Shown: positions 1 through 7,423 of the stretch, piece after piece
Layout: each line of letters opens with the position of its first letter
Position numbering within the stretch: the stretch's first letter is position 1
From: Mesorhizobium sp. LSHC420B00
GTDB taxonomy: Bacteria; Pseudomonadota; Alphaproteobacteria; Rhizobiales; Rhizobiaceae
Assembly (NCBI RefSeq): GCF_000503055.1
Contig: NZ_AYVY01000002.1
Location: 1,158 to 50,787, forward strand
Direction of reading: 5' to 3'
Length of the DNA: 49,630 nucleotides
The notes under the pieces: generated by a model
Told to the model about the DNA's origin: nothing
What the model saw: the letters and a program-made list of their open reading frames with translations, nothing else
Database searches by the model: none
Program-made: the position numbers and the translations under genes

Positions 1-270
1 TTCCTTCATGATCAGAAGGTCTTCGCCATTGAGCTTGACTTCGGTGCCCGACCACTTGCCGAACAGGATGCGGTCGCCGGCCTTGACGTCCAGCGGGACG
101 AGCTTGCCGGCTTCGTCACGGGCGCCGGAACCGACGGCGATGATCTCGCCTTCCTGCGGCTTTTCCTTCGCCGTGTCGGGGATGATGATCCCGCCCGCGG
201 TCTTGGATTCGGATTCGACCCGACGAACGACCACGCGGTCATGAAGCGGGCGGAACTTCGACTTTGCCAT
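1..270 (-). CDS. groES: Co-chaperonin GroES (partial, C-terminus cut by window edge)
   Basis: GroES is the 10-kDa lid of the cytoplasmic GroEL folding chamber. The minus-strand reading from ATG at 270 begins [17 protein letters not shown] and contains the mobile-loop segment [20 protein letters not shown] and the core [13 protein letters not shown], all typical of the family. Ninety codons are present and end in GEDLLIMKE; a normal GroES needs only about eight more residues, so the gene is intact but cut by the window. groEL is expected just outside the left edge. The A/G-rich stretch before the ATG fits a ribosome binding site, and a CIRCE operator lies about 60 bases upstream. Confidence 0.97.
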   Translation of the reverse strand, partial: MAKSKFRPLHDRVVVRRVESESKTAGGIIIPDTAKEKPQEGEIIAVGSGARDEAGKLVPLDVKAGDRILFGKWSGTEVKLNGEDLLIMKE

Positions 271-330
271 TTTTTATTCCTCGATGAGAATGGTGAGAAC
301 AGTTCCTCCGTCCGGCGGCGCCGGACATGG

Positions 331-357
331 TTAGCACTCATCTTGGGGGAGTGCTAA
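331..357 (-). promoter_or_regulatory. CIRCE operator (HrcA binding site) of groES(L)
   Basis: A perfect copy of the CIRCE consensus is present: TTAGCACTC, nine bases, GAGTGCTAA. In known systems HrcA binds it and represses groESL until heat or misfolded protein inactivates HrcA. Its position upstream of groES on the minus strand fits that role. The groES promoter should overlap or adjoin it. Confidence 0.97.
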
Positions 358-452
358 CGTGGCGCTGAAATAGTCTGGCAACTCGCGCGAGTCAAGGCGC
401 CCGGTGAGCATCATCAGAACAATTGCTTCAAACGGATGCTTCAAACAGATAC

Positions 453-465
453 TTGACCAAGTCAA
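453..465. promoter_or_regulatory. Candidate operator of the MarR-GNAT gene
   Basis: TTGAC-CAA-GTCAA is a perfect inverted repeat 33 bases before the start codon of the MarR-GNAT gene. Short palindromes of this size next to a marR-type gene are usual autoregulatory sites. Two copies of GCTTCAAAC/GCTTCAAAC-like sequence lie just left of it (about 425-446) and may hold promoter or operator half-sites. The role is inferred from position and symmetry only. Confidence 0.45.
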
Positions 466-498
466 CTAAATGGCTGATCTTACCGGCAGGAGGATGCC

Positions 499-1434
499 AT
501 GACCATTCATCATCACCCAGGCAAGGAGCGGATCGACGCGGTGCGAGCCTTCAACCGCTTCTATACCCGCCAGATCGGGCTGCTCGACGAAGGGCTGCTG
601 AAAAGCACCTTCTCGCTGACCGAGGCGCGGGTGCTCTATGAACTGGCGCATCGCGATGGCCTGACCGCCACGGACCTTGGGCGCGATCTCGGCCTCGATC
701 CCGGTTATCTCAGCCGGCTGCTGAAGAAATTCGAGGAACGTCATCTGGTCGAGCGCGCCACGATCGAGGCGGATGCAAGGCGTTCGTCGATCGCCCTGAC
801 CAAGGCCGGGCGGCAGGCTTTCGCGCCGCTGAACCAGGGCTCGCACGACCAGGTCGCGGCATTGCTCGACCGGCTTTCGGTTCCCGAACAGGACAGGCTG
901 GTCAAGGCCATGCAGACGGTGCAGCGTCTGCTGGGCGCGACCGCCGAACCCAACATTCCCTACACGCTGCGGCCTCTGCAGGTCGGCGACATCGGCTGGA
1001 TCATCCATCGCCAGGGCCTGCTCTACGCGCAGGAATATGGCTGGGACGAAACCTATGAGGCGCTGGTCGCTGAAATCCTCGGCACATTCGTCAAATCCTT
1101 CGATCCGAAATGGGAACGCAGCTGGATCGCCGAGCGGGAAGGCGAGGTCGTCGGCTCCGTCTTCGTCGTGCGCCAGTCGGACGCGGTGGCGAAATTGCGC
1201 CTGCTCTACGTCGAGCCCTCGGCGCGAGGTCTCGGCATCGGCAAGCGGCTGGTCGAGGAATGTATCGGCTTTTGCCGCGCCACGGGTTACAGGACACTGA
1301 CGCTGTGGACCAACGACGTGCTCGCCGCCGCCCGCCACATCTATGAGTCTGTGGGCTTTAAATTGACCAACGAGGAGTGCCACCATTCCTTCGGCAGGGA
1401 TCTGGTCGGCCAGAACTGGAACCTGGAACTGTAG
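499..1434 (+). CDS. MarR-GNAT fusion: transcriptional regulator with N-acetyltransferase domain
   Basis: The 311-residue protein joins two domains. Residues 1-145 form a MarR-type winged helix, with the recognition region in LTATDLGRDLGLDPGYLSRL and the wing around ARRSSIALTKAG. Residues 155-311 form a GNAT acetyltransferase with the acetyl-CoA loop RGLGIGKRLVEE near residue 245 and the C-terminal YESVGFKLTNEE strand. This fusion is well known in Rhizobiales; its small-molecule substrate is usually unknown. The ATG at 499 follows an AGGAGG-like site at about 488-493, which fixes the start. The neighbour at 1472-2305 is convergent, so the gene is probably transcribed alone under the palindrome at 453-465. 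Confidence 0.9.
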   Translation: MTIHHHPGKERIDAVRAFNRFYTRQIGLLDEGLLKSTFSLTEARVLYELAHRDGLTATDLGRDLGLDPGYLSRLLKKFEERHLVERATIEADARRSSIALTKAGRQAFAPLNQGSHDQVAALLDRLSVPEQDRLVKAMQTVQRLLGATAEPNIPYTLRPLQVGDIGWIIHRQGLLYAQEYGWDETYEALVAEILGTFVKSFDPKWERSWIAEREGEVVGSVFVVRQSDAVAKLRLLYVEPSARGLGIGKRLVEECIGFCRATGYRTLTLWTNDVLAAARHIYESVGFKLTNEECHHSFGRDLVGQNWNLEL

Positions 1435-1471
1435 CAGCGCTTCCGGCGCTTCGGCGTCGGCCTGCCGTGCC

Positions 1472-2305
1472 TCACCCTTTGATCGGTATCCAGATTTCCA
1501 GCCCGCCATTGCCGCTGCGCGGATCAAATTCGGGGCCGTAACGCTCGAATTCCGGCGCATCGGCGATCTCGTGCCCAGAGGCTGGCAGCCATTTGTTCCA
1601 GATCGTGTTGACCGTGCGGCGGATGGTCGAGATATGGTCACGATGGGCGAACACGCCGTATTTCTGCGCCGGCACGCGCACACGCCAAAACTCCCTCGGC
1701 AGGTCCGAAAAATCGGACACTTCGACGCCAGCGATGTAGTCGAAATTGCCGGCGTCGTCGCCGTTGACGCAGACGCCATAGGCGACGTCGCCGATCTCGC
1801 CAGGAATGTTGCCAATATAGGGGCCGAACCGCTGCCACTGCATCGGGATGCCGGCGCTGGTTTCGCAGCTGTAGCGCTCGCCGAGACCGGCGATGAGAAA
1901 CGGCCGGCTGGTCTCAAAACGCGGTGGTTCGAGAGTGGCGAGAAAGGACTGGTCCATCAGGATCGGCTCCACAAGATCGAGGTTGTCGAGCGAGCCTTGT
2001 GCGCGCACCAGTTCCGGCGTGGTGCCGAACTGGTCGCGGAAGGCGCGGGTGAAGGCCTCATGCGAGGCATAGCCGGCGTCGAGCGCGACCGAGAGGATGT
2101 CGGGTGCGCCGGCGCCAAGCTTGCGCGCCGCTTCGGTCAGTCGGCGAGAACGGACGTAGCTCATCACCGAACGGCCGGTAGCCGCGCCGAAAGCCCGCGT
2201 CACATGAAAGCGCGACACCCCGCTGATCTTGGCGACATCGTCCAGCGAGACTGCTTCGGGCAGATGGCTTTCGACGAACCACAAGGCTTTCTCGATCGGA
2301 TTCAT
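1472..2305 (-). CDS. AraC-family regulator with GyrI-like effector domain
   Basis: The 277-residue protein starts with an AraC/XylS double helix-turn-helix at residues 5-105 (LDDVAKISGVSRFHVTRAF, then ILSVALDAGYASHEAFTRAF). From about residue 120 it carries a GyrI-like ligand-binding domain ending in the typical EFDPRSGNGGLEIWIPIKG. This order, DNA-binding domain first, is that of Rob/SoxS-like regulators that sense small hydrophobic compounds. ATG at 2305 is preceded on the minus strand by GAGGTG at good spacing. The upstream region holds a row of imperfect direct repeats (2316-2389) that could be its own binding sites. No obvious target gene lies next to it other than the ABC importer on the other side. 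Confidence 0.88.
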   Translation of the reverse strand: MNPIEKALWFVESHLPEAVSLDDVAKISGVSRFHVTRAFGAATGRSVMSYVRSRRLTEAARKLGAGAPDILSVALDAGYASHEAFTRAFRDQFGTTPELVRAQGSLDNLDLVEPILMDQSFLATLEPPRFETSRPFLIAGLGERYSCETSAGIPMQWQRFGPYIGNIPGEIGDVAYGVCVNGDDAGNFDYIAGVEVSDFSDLPREFWRVRVPAQKYGVFAHRDHISTIRRTVNTIWNKWLPASGHEIADAPEFERYGPEFDPRSGNGGLEIWIPIKG

Positions 2306-2315
2306 TTGGCACCTC

Positions 2316-2389
2316 GCATTGGCCCAGTCTCCGCATTGGCCCAGTCTTTACATGGCCCAGTCTTTACATTGGCCATGTCTTATATTGGC
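2316..2389. repeat. Four to five imperfect 16-19-bp direct repeats upstream of the araC-type gene
   Basis: The motif CATTGGCCCAGTCT recurs in a row. Two near-complete copies begin at 2316 and 2333, a shortened copy (ATGGCCCAGTCTTTAC) at 2352, and diverged copies (ATTGGCCATGTCTTAT, ATTGGCA) at 2368 and 2384. They begin about 10 bases from the start codon of the AraC-type regulator. AraC-family proteins bind direct half-sites of about this length, so an operator array is possible; simple slippage duplication is the alternative. Confidence 0.7.
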
Positions 2390-2495
2390 AAGATTATGGT
2401 GCCGCTTCCTGGCGGAGGCAGTTTGATCGAAATTGCGCACTGCGCAAATCGAGAGCGACGGTCGTCGGCAAGTCGCAGGCGTCGCGCGAAAAGGC

Positions 2496-2527
2496 TTGAC
2501 AGGAAGCGGGCAAACGTCCTTTTAAAT
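2496..2527 (+). promoter_or_regulatory. Candidate sigma-70 promoter of the riboswitch-ABC operon
   Basis: TTGACA at 2496-2501 matches the -35 consensus exactly. A T/A-rich -10-like stretch (TTTTAAAT, 2520-2527) follows at about 18 bases. Transcription from here would produce a leader carrying the palindrome at 2526-2542 and the cobalamin aptamer. The exact -10 is not certain. Confidence 0.55.
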
Positions 2528-2542
2528 GTAACGTTATTACAT
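2526..2542. promoter_or_regulatory. Perfect palindrome between promoter and riboswitch
   Basis: ATGTAACGTTATTACAT has perfect six-base arms (ATGTAA/TTACAT) around a five-base centre and overlaps the end of the -10 region. A/T-rich palindromes of this form resemble operators of Fur-superfamily metal regulators such as Zur, but the centre does not match a Zur consensus I can name with certainty. A repressor here would add transcriptional control on top of the riboswitch. Confidence 0.45.
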
Positions 2543-2612
2543 CACGAGGTCTATATGGCTCCTTCTGACAAGACTTATTGCGCTGTGATTGGCGGAAAAC
2601 TAGGGTGGCTGA

Positions 2613-2791
2613 CTGATGGTCCCCGAGTCGAAAGGCAAGGGGTGAAAAGGGAACACGGTGAGATCTTCGGATCGAGGCCGTGGCTGCCCCCGCAACTGTA
2701 AGCGGTTAGCAAAATCCGAAGTGCCACTGGCCGGCAAGGCTGGGAAGGCAGGATGGCGCAAAGACCCGCGAGCCAGGAGACCTGCCATCAG
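2613..2791 (+). ncRNA. Cobalamin riboswitch
   Basis: All conserved elements of the B12 aptamer appear in order: AAAAGGGAACACGGTG, then GCTGCCCCCGCAACTGTAAG, GCCACTGG, GGGAAGGC and GACCCGCGAGCCAGGAGACC. The closing P1 helix can be read directly: CTGATGG (2613-2619) pairs with CCATCAG (2785-2791). In known cases adenosylcobalamin binding turns off corrinoid uptake or synthesis genes. About 100 bases separate the aptamer from the first gene. GGACGG near 2803 can pair with CCGTCC near 2855, a possible expression platform. No clear run of U follows, so control may be translational. Confidence 0.97.
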
Positions 2792-2895
2792 CATGAGTTG
2801 ACCGGACGGGGTGTGCCGGGAGGAGACGTGGACATCGGTCTTGTCGGCCGGTCCGTCCAGCTTCCTTCCGTCGCCATTGAGAAAGTGACGGTAAG

Positions 2896-3714
2896 TTGGA
2901 CGCCTCCCAGCCTCTTCTTGAAGCGTGTGAACTGAGCGCGACGACGAATGGCCGGTGCCTGGTCAGCGCGGTGAGCCTTTCGATAGCGCCGGGCGACCGC
3001 CTCGCCATCATCGGCCCCAACGGCGCCGGCAAGACGACGCTGCTGCGCATGCTATGCGGTACGCTGCGGCCAAGCGCGGGAGATGTGAGATTTTCCGGAC
3101 GCCGGCTGGAGAGGTTTTCGGCCGCCGAGCGGGCACTGCACATGGCGGTCGTTGGCCAGACCGACCAGCCTGATCCGCGGCTTGCCGTGATCGACTACGT
3201 CGAGCTTGGGCGCGTCCCGCATGCCGGCTTGCGACGGAGGAGCGAGCAACGCGACATCGTCATTGAAGCACTTCGCAGAACCGGCCTGCTGCCGCTGCTC
3301 GGCCGCACGATCGGCTCGCTATCCGGTGGCGAGCGGCAACGCGCCCAGTTGGCGCGCGCCATCGCCCAGGAGCCCAAAATCCTGTTCCTCGATGAACCGA
3401 CCAATCATCTCGATCCGCGCGCCCGCAGCGACCTTCTCGAACTCGTATCGCAGTTTGGCATGACCGTCGTGGCGGTGCTTCATGATCTGTCGCTTGTCAC
3501 GCCATTTGCCACCAGGGTCGCGGTGATGAACGAGGCCCGCCTGCAGGCACTTGCCAGTCCGCGCGAGGCGCTGACCAAGAAGTTGATCCGCGAGATTTTC
3601 GGCGTTGACGTGCTTTGGCTGCGCCATCCCACCGAAGACCGCGAACTCACGGTCTTCGACGTTCCGAACCGCGCCTCTTCACATCCCGATTTGACCAAGG
3701 AGCAACATCCGTGA
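2896..3714 (+). CDS. ABC transporter ATP-binding protein, corrinoid/siderophore type (BtuD/FecE-like)
   Basis: This is the 272-residue cytoplasmic ATPase of a periplasmic-binding-protein importer. Walker A GPNGAGKTT is near residue 39, the signature LSGGERQRAQLARAI near 143, Walker B ILFLDEPTNHLD near 163 and the switch histidine in VLHDLSL near 198. It is the first gene after a cobalamin riboswitch, so a corrinoid is the likely cargo (inference from context). The only usable start near the domain boundary is TTG at 2896, since an in-frame stop lies at 2878; its ribosome site is weak, which fits tight control. The stop overlaps the GTG of the next gene. Confidence 0.92.
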   Translation: MDASQPLLEACELSATTNGRCLVSAVSLSIAPGDRLAIIGPNGAGKTTLLRMLCGTLRPSAGDVRFSGRRLERFSAAERALHMAVVGQTDQPDPRLAVIDYVELGRVPHAGLRRRSEQRDIVIEALRRTGLLPLLGRTIGSLSGGERQRAQLARAIAQEPKILFLDEPTNHLDPRARSDLLELVSQFGMTVVAVLHDLSLVTPFATRVAVMNEARLQALASPREALTKKLIREIFGVDVLWLRHPTEDRELTVFDVPNRASSHPDLTKEQHP

Positions 3715-4655
3715 AACGCCTCGTACTGTCTTTTGCCTCCCTCCTACTTGCCCAGACCGCCTTCGCTTTCCCGGTAACCGTTGATAGCTGCGGCACGCCG
3801 CTGACGTTCGACGCCGCGCCGAAGCGCGCCGTCATCCAAGATCTGAACATGGCGGAGATGGCCTTCGCGCTGGGGCTGCAACCATCGATCGTCGGCCTGA
3901 CCGGCATCACCGGATGGTATAAGGTCGGTCCGGAATTCAAGGCCGAGCAGGGCGCGATCCCGGAACTCGCGCCGAAATACCCGACCCTCGAAAACCTCGT
4001 CGCCGTCGAGCCCGATTTCTTCTTCGCCGGCTGGTATTACGGCATGAAGCCTGGCGGCGAGGTGACGCCCGATACGCTGGCCCCGCACGGTATCAAGACG
4101 CTGGTGCCGACGGAAAGTTGCGTCCATCTCGACCAGAACCGCCCCGCAGCCTCGATGGACCTGCTCTATGGTGATGTCGAAAAGCTGGGCAAGATTTTTG
4201 GCAAGGAGGCGGAGGCGGGAAAGCTTGTTTCGAACTGGAAGGCGCAGCTCGCCGATATCACGGCAAAGATCGGCGACCGCACGGGAACGCGTGTGTTTCT
4301 TTACGACTCCGGCGAAGACAAACCCTTCACATCAGGCAAGTTCGCGATCCCCAGCGCCATGATCGCCGCAGCCGGCGGCGACAACATCATGGCCGACATG
4401 CCGACGAGCTGGGGCAATACGGATTGGGAGACGGTGGCGGCCCGCAATCCGCAATTTCTTATCCTGCTCGACTACCAGGACGGCGGCTACAGAAAACTGC
4501 TCGATTTCCTGAAAGCTCATCCGGCGATGAAGGAGACTGAGGCGGTCAAAAATGAGCACTTCATTGCGCTGCGCTATGCCGAACTGACGCCTGGGCCTGC
4601 CAACATCGAGGCGATCGGCAAGATCGCCAGGGCGATGCACCCGGAAGCTTTCTGA
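3711..4655 (+). CDS. ABC transporter substrate-binding protein, BtuF/FecB type
   Basis: The 314-residue exported protein has a signal peptide (MKRLVLSFASLLLAQTAFAF, cleavage likely after AFA) and the class III binding-protein fold seen in B12 and ferric-siderophore carriers: PKRAVIQDLNMAEMAFALG near residue 35, a long helix spine, then PQFLILLDYQDGG near 260. The start is GTG at 3711, overlapping the TGA of the ATPase gene (GTGA), with AAGGAG ten bases before it. Longer in-frame starts exist but would remove the signal peptide from the N-terminus. It should deliver the ligand to the permease encoded next. Cobalamin or another corrinoid is inferred from the riboswitch; iron chelates remain possible. 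Confidence 0.9.
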   Translation: MKRLVLSFASLLLAQTAFAFPVTVDSCGTPLTFDAAPKRAVIQDLNMAEMAFALGLQPSIVGLTGITGWYKVGPEFKAEQGAIPELAPKYPTLENLVAVEPDFFFAGWYYGMKPGGEVTPDTLAPHGIKTLVPTESCVHLDQNRPAASMDLLYGDVEKLGKIFGKEAEAGKLVSNWKAQLADITAKIGDRTGTRVFLYDSGEDKPFTSGKFAIPSAMIAAAGGDNIMADMPTSWGNTDWETVAARNPQFLILLDYQDGGYRKLLDFLKAHPAMKETEAVKNEHFIALRYAELTPGPANIEAIGKIARAMHPEAF

Positions 4656-4657
4656 GC

Positions 4658-5686
4658 TTGCGCCAGAGAGCGTTCGAATTGGCGATGACAGCAGGAGCAG
4701 CAGCGATTGCCGCTCTTGCTCTGCTGTCGATTGCCTATGGATCGACGGTCATCGCGTTGAGCGACGTGATTGCTGCGCTCGGACATGCCGCCGGGCTGGA
4801 CGGAGACATCGTGTCCGGTCCGGCCGGCAAGATCCCGATTGCCAAGATCGTCCTCGATCTTAGGCTACCGCGCACGATTATGGCCATCTGTGTCGGCGCC
4901 GGGCTGGGCGTCATCGGCGCGCTGCTGCAGACGGTAACGCGCAACGACCTCGCAGATCCGTTCTTGTTCGGCCTGTCGTCCGGAGCCGCGGCCGGCGCGG
5001 TTTCCGTCATCACCATTTTTGGCGACCATTTCGGTATCTGGACGTTGCCGGTCGCGGCCTTCACGGGCGGCGTATTGGCCGCCGGCATCGTGCTTTTGCT
5101 GGTTTCGCGGGTGAGGGGGCAAGGCCCCGAACGGCTGATCCTCGCCGGGCTTGCCGTCTCGTTCATGTTCACCGCCTTGACTAACTATCTCGTCTTTGCC
5201 GGAGACCAGCGCGCCGCTCACTCGGTGTTGTTCTGGACGATGGGCGGGCTCGGGCTGGCCCGTTGGGACAATATCGAGCTGGCTGCTCTGGGCGCAGGCA
5301 CCATCCTTGTTTATGGACTTTGGAACCACCGCCGGCTCGACGCTTTCCTGGCCGGCGAGAATGCCGCTGAAAGCCTCGGCGTCCCGGTTGCGCGGATGCG
5401 CAGGATGACATTTCTCGTCGCCGCTTTCTCGACGGCGATCCTTGTCTCGGTCGCAGGCGTCATAGGTTTCGTTGGCTTGATGATCCCACATCTGTCCAGG
5501 ACCCTGGCCGGCCCGCTTCATCTGCGCCTGATTGCAAGCTGCGCCCACTTCGGAGCGGTGCTGTTGCTGGCAAGCGACCTTCTCGCGCGCACGCTGCTGC
5601 CGCCGCAGGAACTGCCGATCGGCATCATCACCAGTTCGGTCGGCGCTTTCTTCGTGGTCACGATGCTCATTCGCAATCGCTCATGA
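4658..5686 (+). CDS. ABC transporter permease, FecCD/BtuC family
   Basis: This hydrophobic 342-residue protein has about ten membrane segments and family motifs: LRLPRTIMAICVGAGLGVIG near residue 70, NDLADPFLFGLSSGAAAG near 100 and GLMIPHLSRTLAGPLHLRL near 275 (the coupling region to the ATPase). TTG at 4658 lies two bases after the stop of the binding-protein gene; ATG at 4685 is an alternative start, and neither has a strong ribosome site. With the two genes before it, it completes an importer that lacks only an outer-membrane TonB receptor, which is not in this window. Confidence 0.9.
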   Translation: MRQRAFELAMTAGAAAIAALALLSIAYGSTVIALSDVIAALGHAAGLDGDIVSGPAGKIPIAKIVLDLRLPRTIMAICVGAGLGVIGALLQTVTRNDLADPFLFGLSSGAAAGAVSVITIFGDHFGIWTLPVAAFTGGVLAAGIVLLLVSRVRGQGPERLILAGLAVSFMFTALTNYLVFAGDQRAAHSVLFWTMGGLGLARWDNIELAALGAGTILVYGLWNHRRLDAFLAGENAAESLGVPVARMRRMTFLVAAFSTAILVSVAGVIGFVGLMIPHLSRTLAGPLHLRLIASCAHFGAVLLLASDLLARTLLPPQELPIGIITSSVGAFFVVTMLIRNRS

Positions 5687-5737
5687 TGTGACTGCCATGT
5701 ACATTTGCCGCCTTCTGGCACAATCCGGGTTCCTTGA

Positions 5738-5757
5738 ATTATGAGCACGCTTATTAT
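5738..5757. promoter_or_regulatory. Candidate MarR operator ahead of the EmrAB-type exporter genes
   Basis: ATTATGAGC-AC-GCTTATTAT is an inverted repeat with seven of nine arm pairs matching. It ends three bases before the ATG of the MarR gene, so a protein bound here would block initiation or elongation. Self-repression by MarR, relieved by the exported compound, is the usual arrangement for such loci. This is inferred from position. Confidence 0.45.
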
Positions 5758-5759
5758 AT

Positions 5760-6248
5760 ATGTCGCTCATGGTTTCCGACGGCATCGACAGATTGGGCTT
5801 TTTGATCCACGACGTGCAGCGCCTGATGCGCAAGCGCTTCGAGGCGCGCGCCAGTGGTTTCGGCCTTTCTTCGGCGCAATGGCGGCTTCTGGTCCGTGTC
5901 GCCAAGGAGGCGGGTGTCGCGCAGGCGCGGCTTGCCGAGCTTCTCGAAATCGAGCCGATCAGCGTCTCGCGCCTTGTCGATCGCATGGAGGAGGGCGGCT
6001 GGATCGAGCGCCGTCCCGACGCAACCGACAGACGAGTGCGCATGATTTTCCCGACCGCCAAGGCGAACGCAGCCTACGCCCACGTCAAGAGCCTTGCCGG
6101 CGAGGTGTATGAGGAATCGCTCGTTGGCGTTTCGCCGGAAGATCGCCGCGTCCTGGTCAAGGCGCTGGAGACAATGGTGCAGAATCTTGCGGATGGTGAG
6201 ACGCCGCCCTCGGAAAAAGTGAAGAATACGGAAGGCGCAGCAGCATGA
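5760..6248 (+). CDS. MarR-family transcriptional regulator of a multidrug exporter
   Basis: The 162-residue protein has the MarR winged helix: LSSAQWRLLVRVAKEAGVA, the recognition helix in LLEIEPISVSRLVDRMEEGG and the wing ERRPDATDRRVRMIF. It heads a unit with an EmrA-type fusion protein whose ATG overlaps its stop codon (ATGA), and an EmrB-type pump follows. By analogy with EmrR/MprA it probably represses the exporter until a toxic ligand binds. ATG at 5760 is used; ATG at 5769 is possible. An imperfect palindrome immediately upstream is its likely site. Confidence 0.9.
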   Translation: MSLMVSDGIDRLGFLIHDVQRLMRKRFEARASGFGLSSAQWRLLVRVAKEAGVAQARLAELLEIEPISVSRLVDRMEEGGWIERRPDATDRRVRMIFPTAKANAAYAHVKSLAGEVYEESLVGVSPEDRRVLVKALETMVQNLADGETPPSEKVKNTEGAAA

Positions 6249-7423
6249 ACGCGGTAGCCAAAGTAGATAAGAATGCGGCCAAGCTGGAGATGGAAGCTCC
6301 CGCGAAGCCGGCGGCAGCTCCGGTAACGGTCGCTCCGCAGGTAGCTCCGGCGCCAGTGGCGCCGAAGAAGAAGCGTCGTGCCGGCCGCTTCCTTTTGATG
6401 TTTGTGCTGCCCGCTGCGTTGATCGCCGGCGGCAGCTATGTCTGGGTGACCGGCGGCCGCTATCAGGAGACCGAGAACGCCAATCTGCAGCAGGCCAAGG
6501 TGTCGATAGCCGCCGATACGGCGGGCCGCATCGTTCAGGTCGATATTTTCGACAACCAGTCTGTCAAGCAGGGCGACGTGTTGTTCGCCATCGATCCCGA
6601 GCCCTACCGGATCGCATTGGCCCAGGCCGATGCGGCGGTGGCCGGCGCGCGGCTCAATGTCGAGCAGCTGCGTGCGGCCTATAGCCAGGCGCTGGCGCAA
6701 GAGAAGTCCGACGAAAGCCAGGTCCAGTACGCGCAGTCGCAGTATGACCGCGCCGCCGACCTTGCCCGCAAGGGCATCAACGCCAAGTCGTCGCTGGACG
6801 AGGCCAAGAACGACCTCGACAAGGCCAAGCAGCAGCTGGCCGTGGCCCAGCAAGGGATCGTCAGCGCCAAGGCGGCACTTGGCGGCAATCCCGACATCGA
6901 GACCGACAAGCATCCGACAGTGATGGCGGCGCTCGCCGCACGCAACAAGGCGGCCTACGATCTGGTCCAGACAACAGTCAAAGCGCCTGCCGACGGCATC
7001 ATCAGCCAGGCCGCTTCGTTCAAGGTCGGCCAGTATGTCGGCTCGGGCACGCCGCTGTTTTCGCTGGTCGAGACCGGCGATACCTGGGTCGACGCCAATT
7101 TCAAGGAAACGCAGCTCACCAACATGAATCCGGGCCAAAAGGCCGAAATCGTGGTCGACACCTATCCGGGCAAGACGTTCGAAGCCACCGTCAAGGCGAT
7201 TGGCGCCGGCACCGGGGCCGAGTTCTCGCTGCTGCCCGCGCAGAACGCCACCGGCAACTGGGTCAAGGTCACGCAGCGCATTCCGGTCCGCCTGGAGTTG
7301 ACCGACGCCGACGCCAAGATGGCGCTGCGCACCGGCATGAGCGCGACCGTCACGGTGGACACCGGCGTTTCCCGCGGGCTGCCGGGCATTTTCCGCCGCG
7401 CCACGGCAGGCGAGGCCAAGTAA
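6245..7423 (+). CDS. HlyD/EmrA-family membrane fusion protein
   Basis: The 392-residue protein has a cytoplasmic Ala/Pro-rich tail (1-40), one membrane anchor (GRFLLMFVLPAALIAGGSYV, about 45-64), then the biotinyl-lipoyl half AADTAGRIVQVDIFDNQSVK, a coiled-coil hairpin (about 125-220), the second lipoyl half VKAPADGIISQAASFKVGQY and a beta-barrel domain. It would bridge the inner-membrane pump to an outer-membrane channel. Its start overlaps the marR stop (ATGA), showing translational coupling. The partner pump gene lies 313 bases downstream, behind a structured leader. Confidence 0.93.
   Translation: MNAVAKVDKNAAKLEMEAPAKPAAAPVTVAPQVAPAPVAPKKKRRAGRFLLMFVLPAALIAGGSYVWVTGGRYQETENANLQQAKVSIAADTAGRIVQVDIFDNQSVKQGDVLFAIDPEPYRIALAQADAAVAGARLNVEQLRAAYSQALAQEKSDESQVQYAQSQYDRAADLARKGINAKSSLDEAKNDLDKAKQQLAVAQQGIVSAKAALGGNPDIETDKHPTVMAALAARNKAAYDLVQTTVKAPADGIISQAASFKVGQYVGSGTPLFSLVETGDTWVDANFKETQLTNMNPGQKAEIVVDTYPGKTFEATVKAIGAGTGAEFSLLPAQNATGNWVKVTQRIPVRLELTDADAKMALRTGMSATVTVDTGVSRGLPGIFRRATAGEAK

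Noticed and set aside
331..357. Rho-independent terminator at the inverted repeat upstream of groES
   Set aside because: The sequence is exactly CIRCE, with the right spacer and position, and lacks a U-run.
466..1917. Very long minus-strand open frame opposite the MarR-GNAT gene
   Set aside because: It is the shadow of two real genes in high-GC DNA; it has no domain features and crosses the convergent gene ends.
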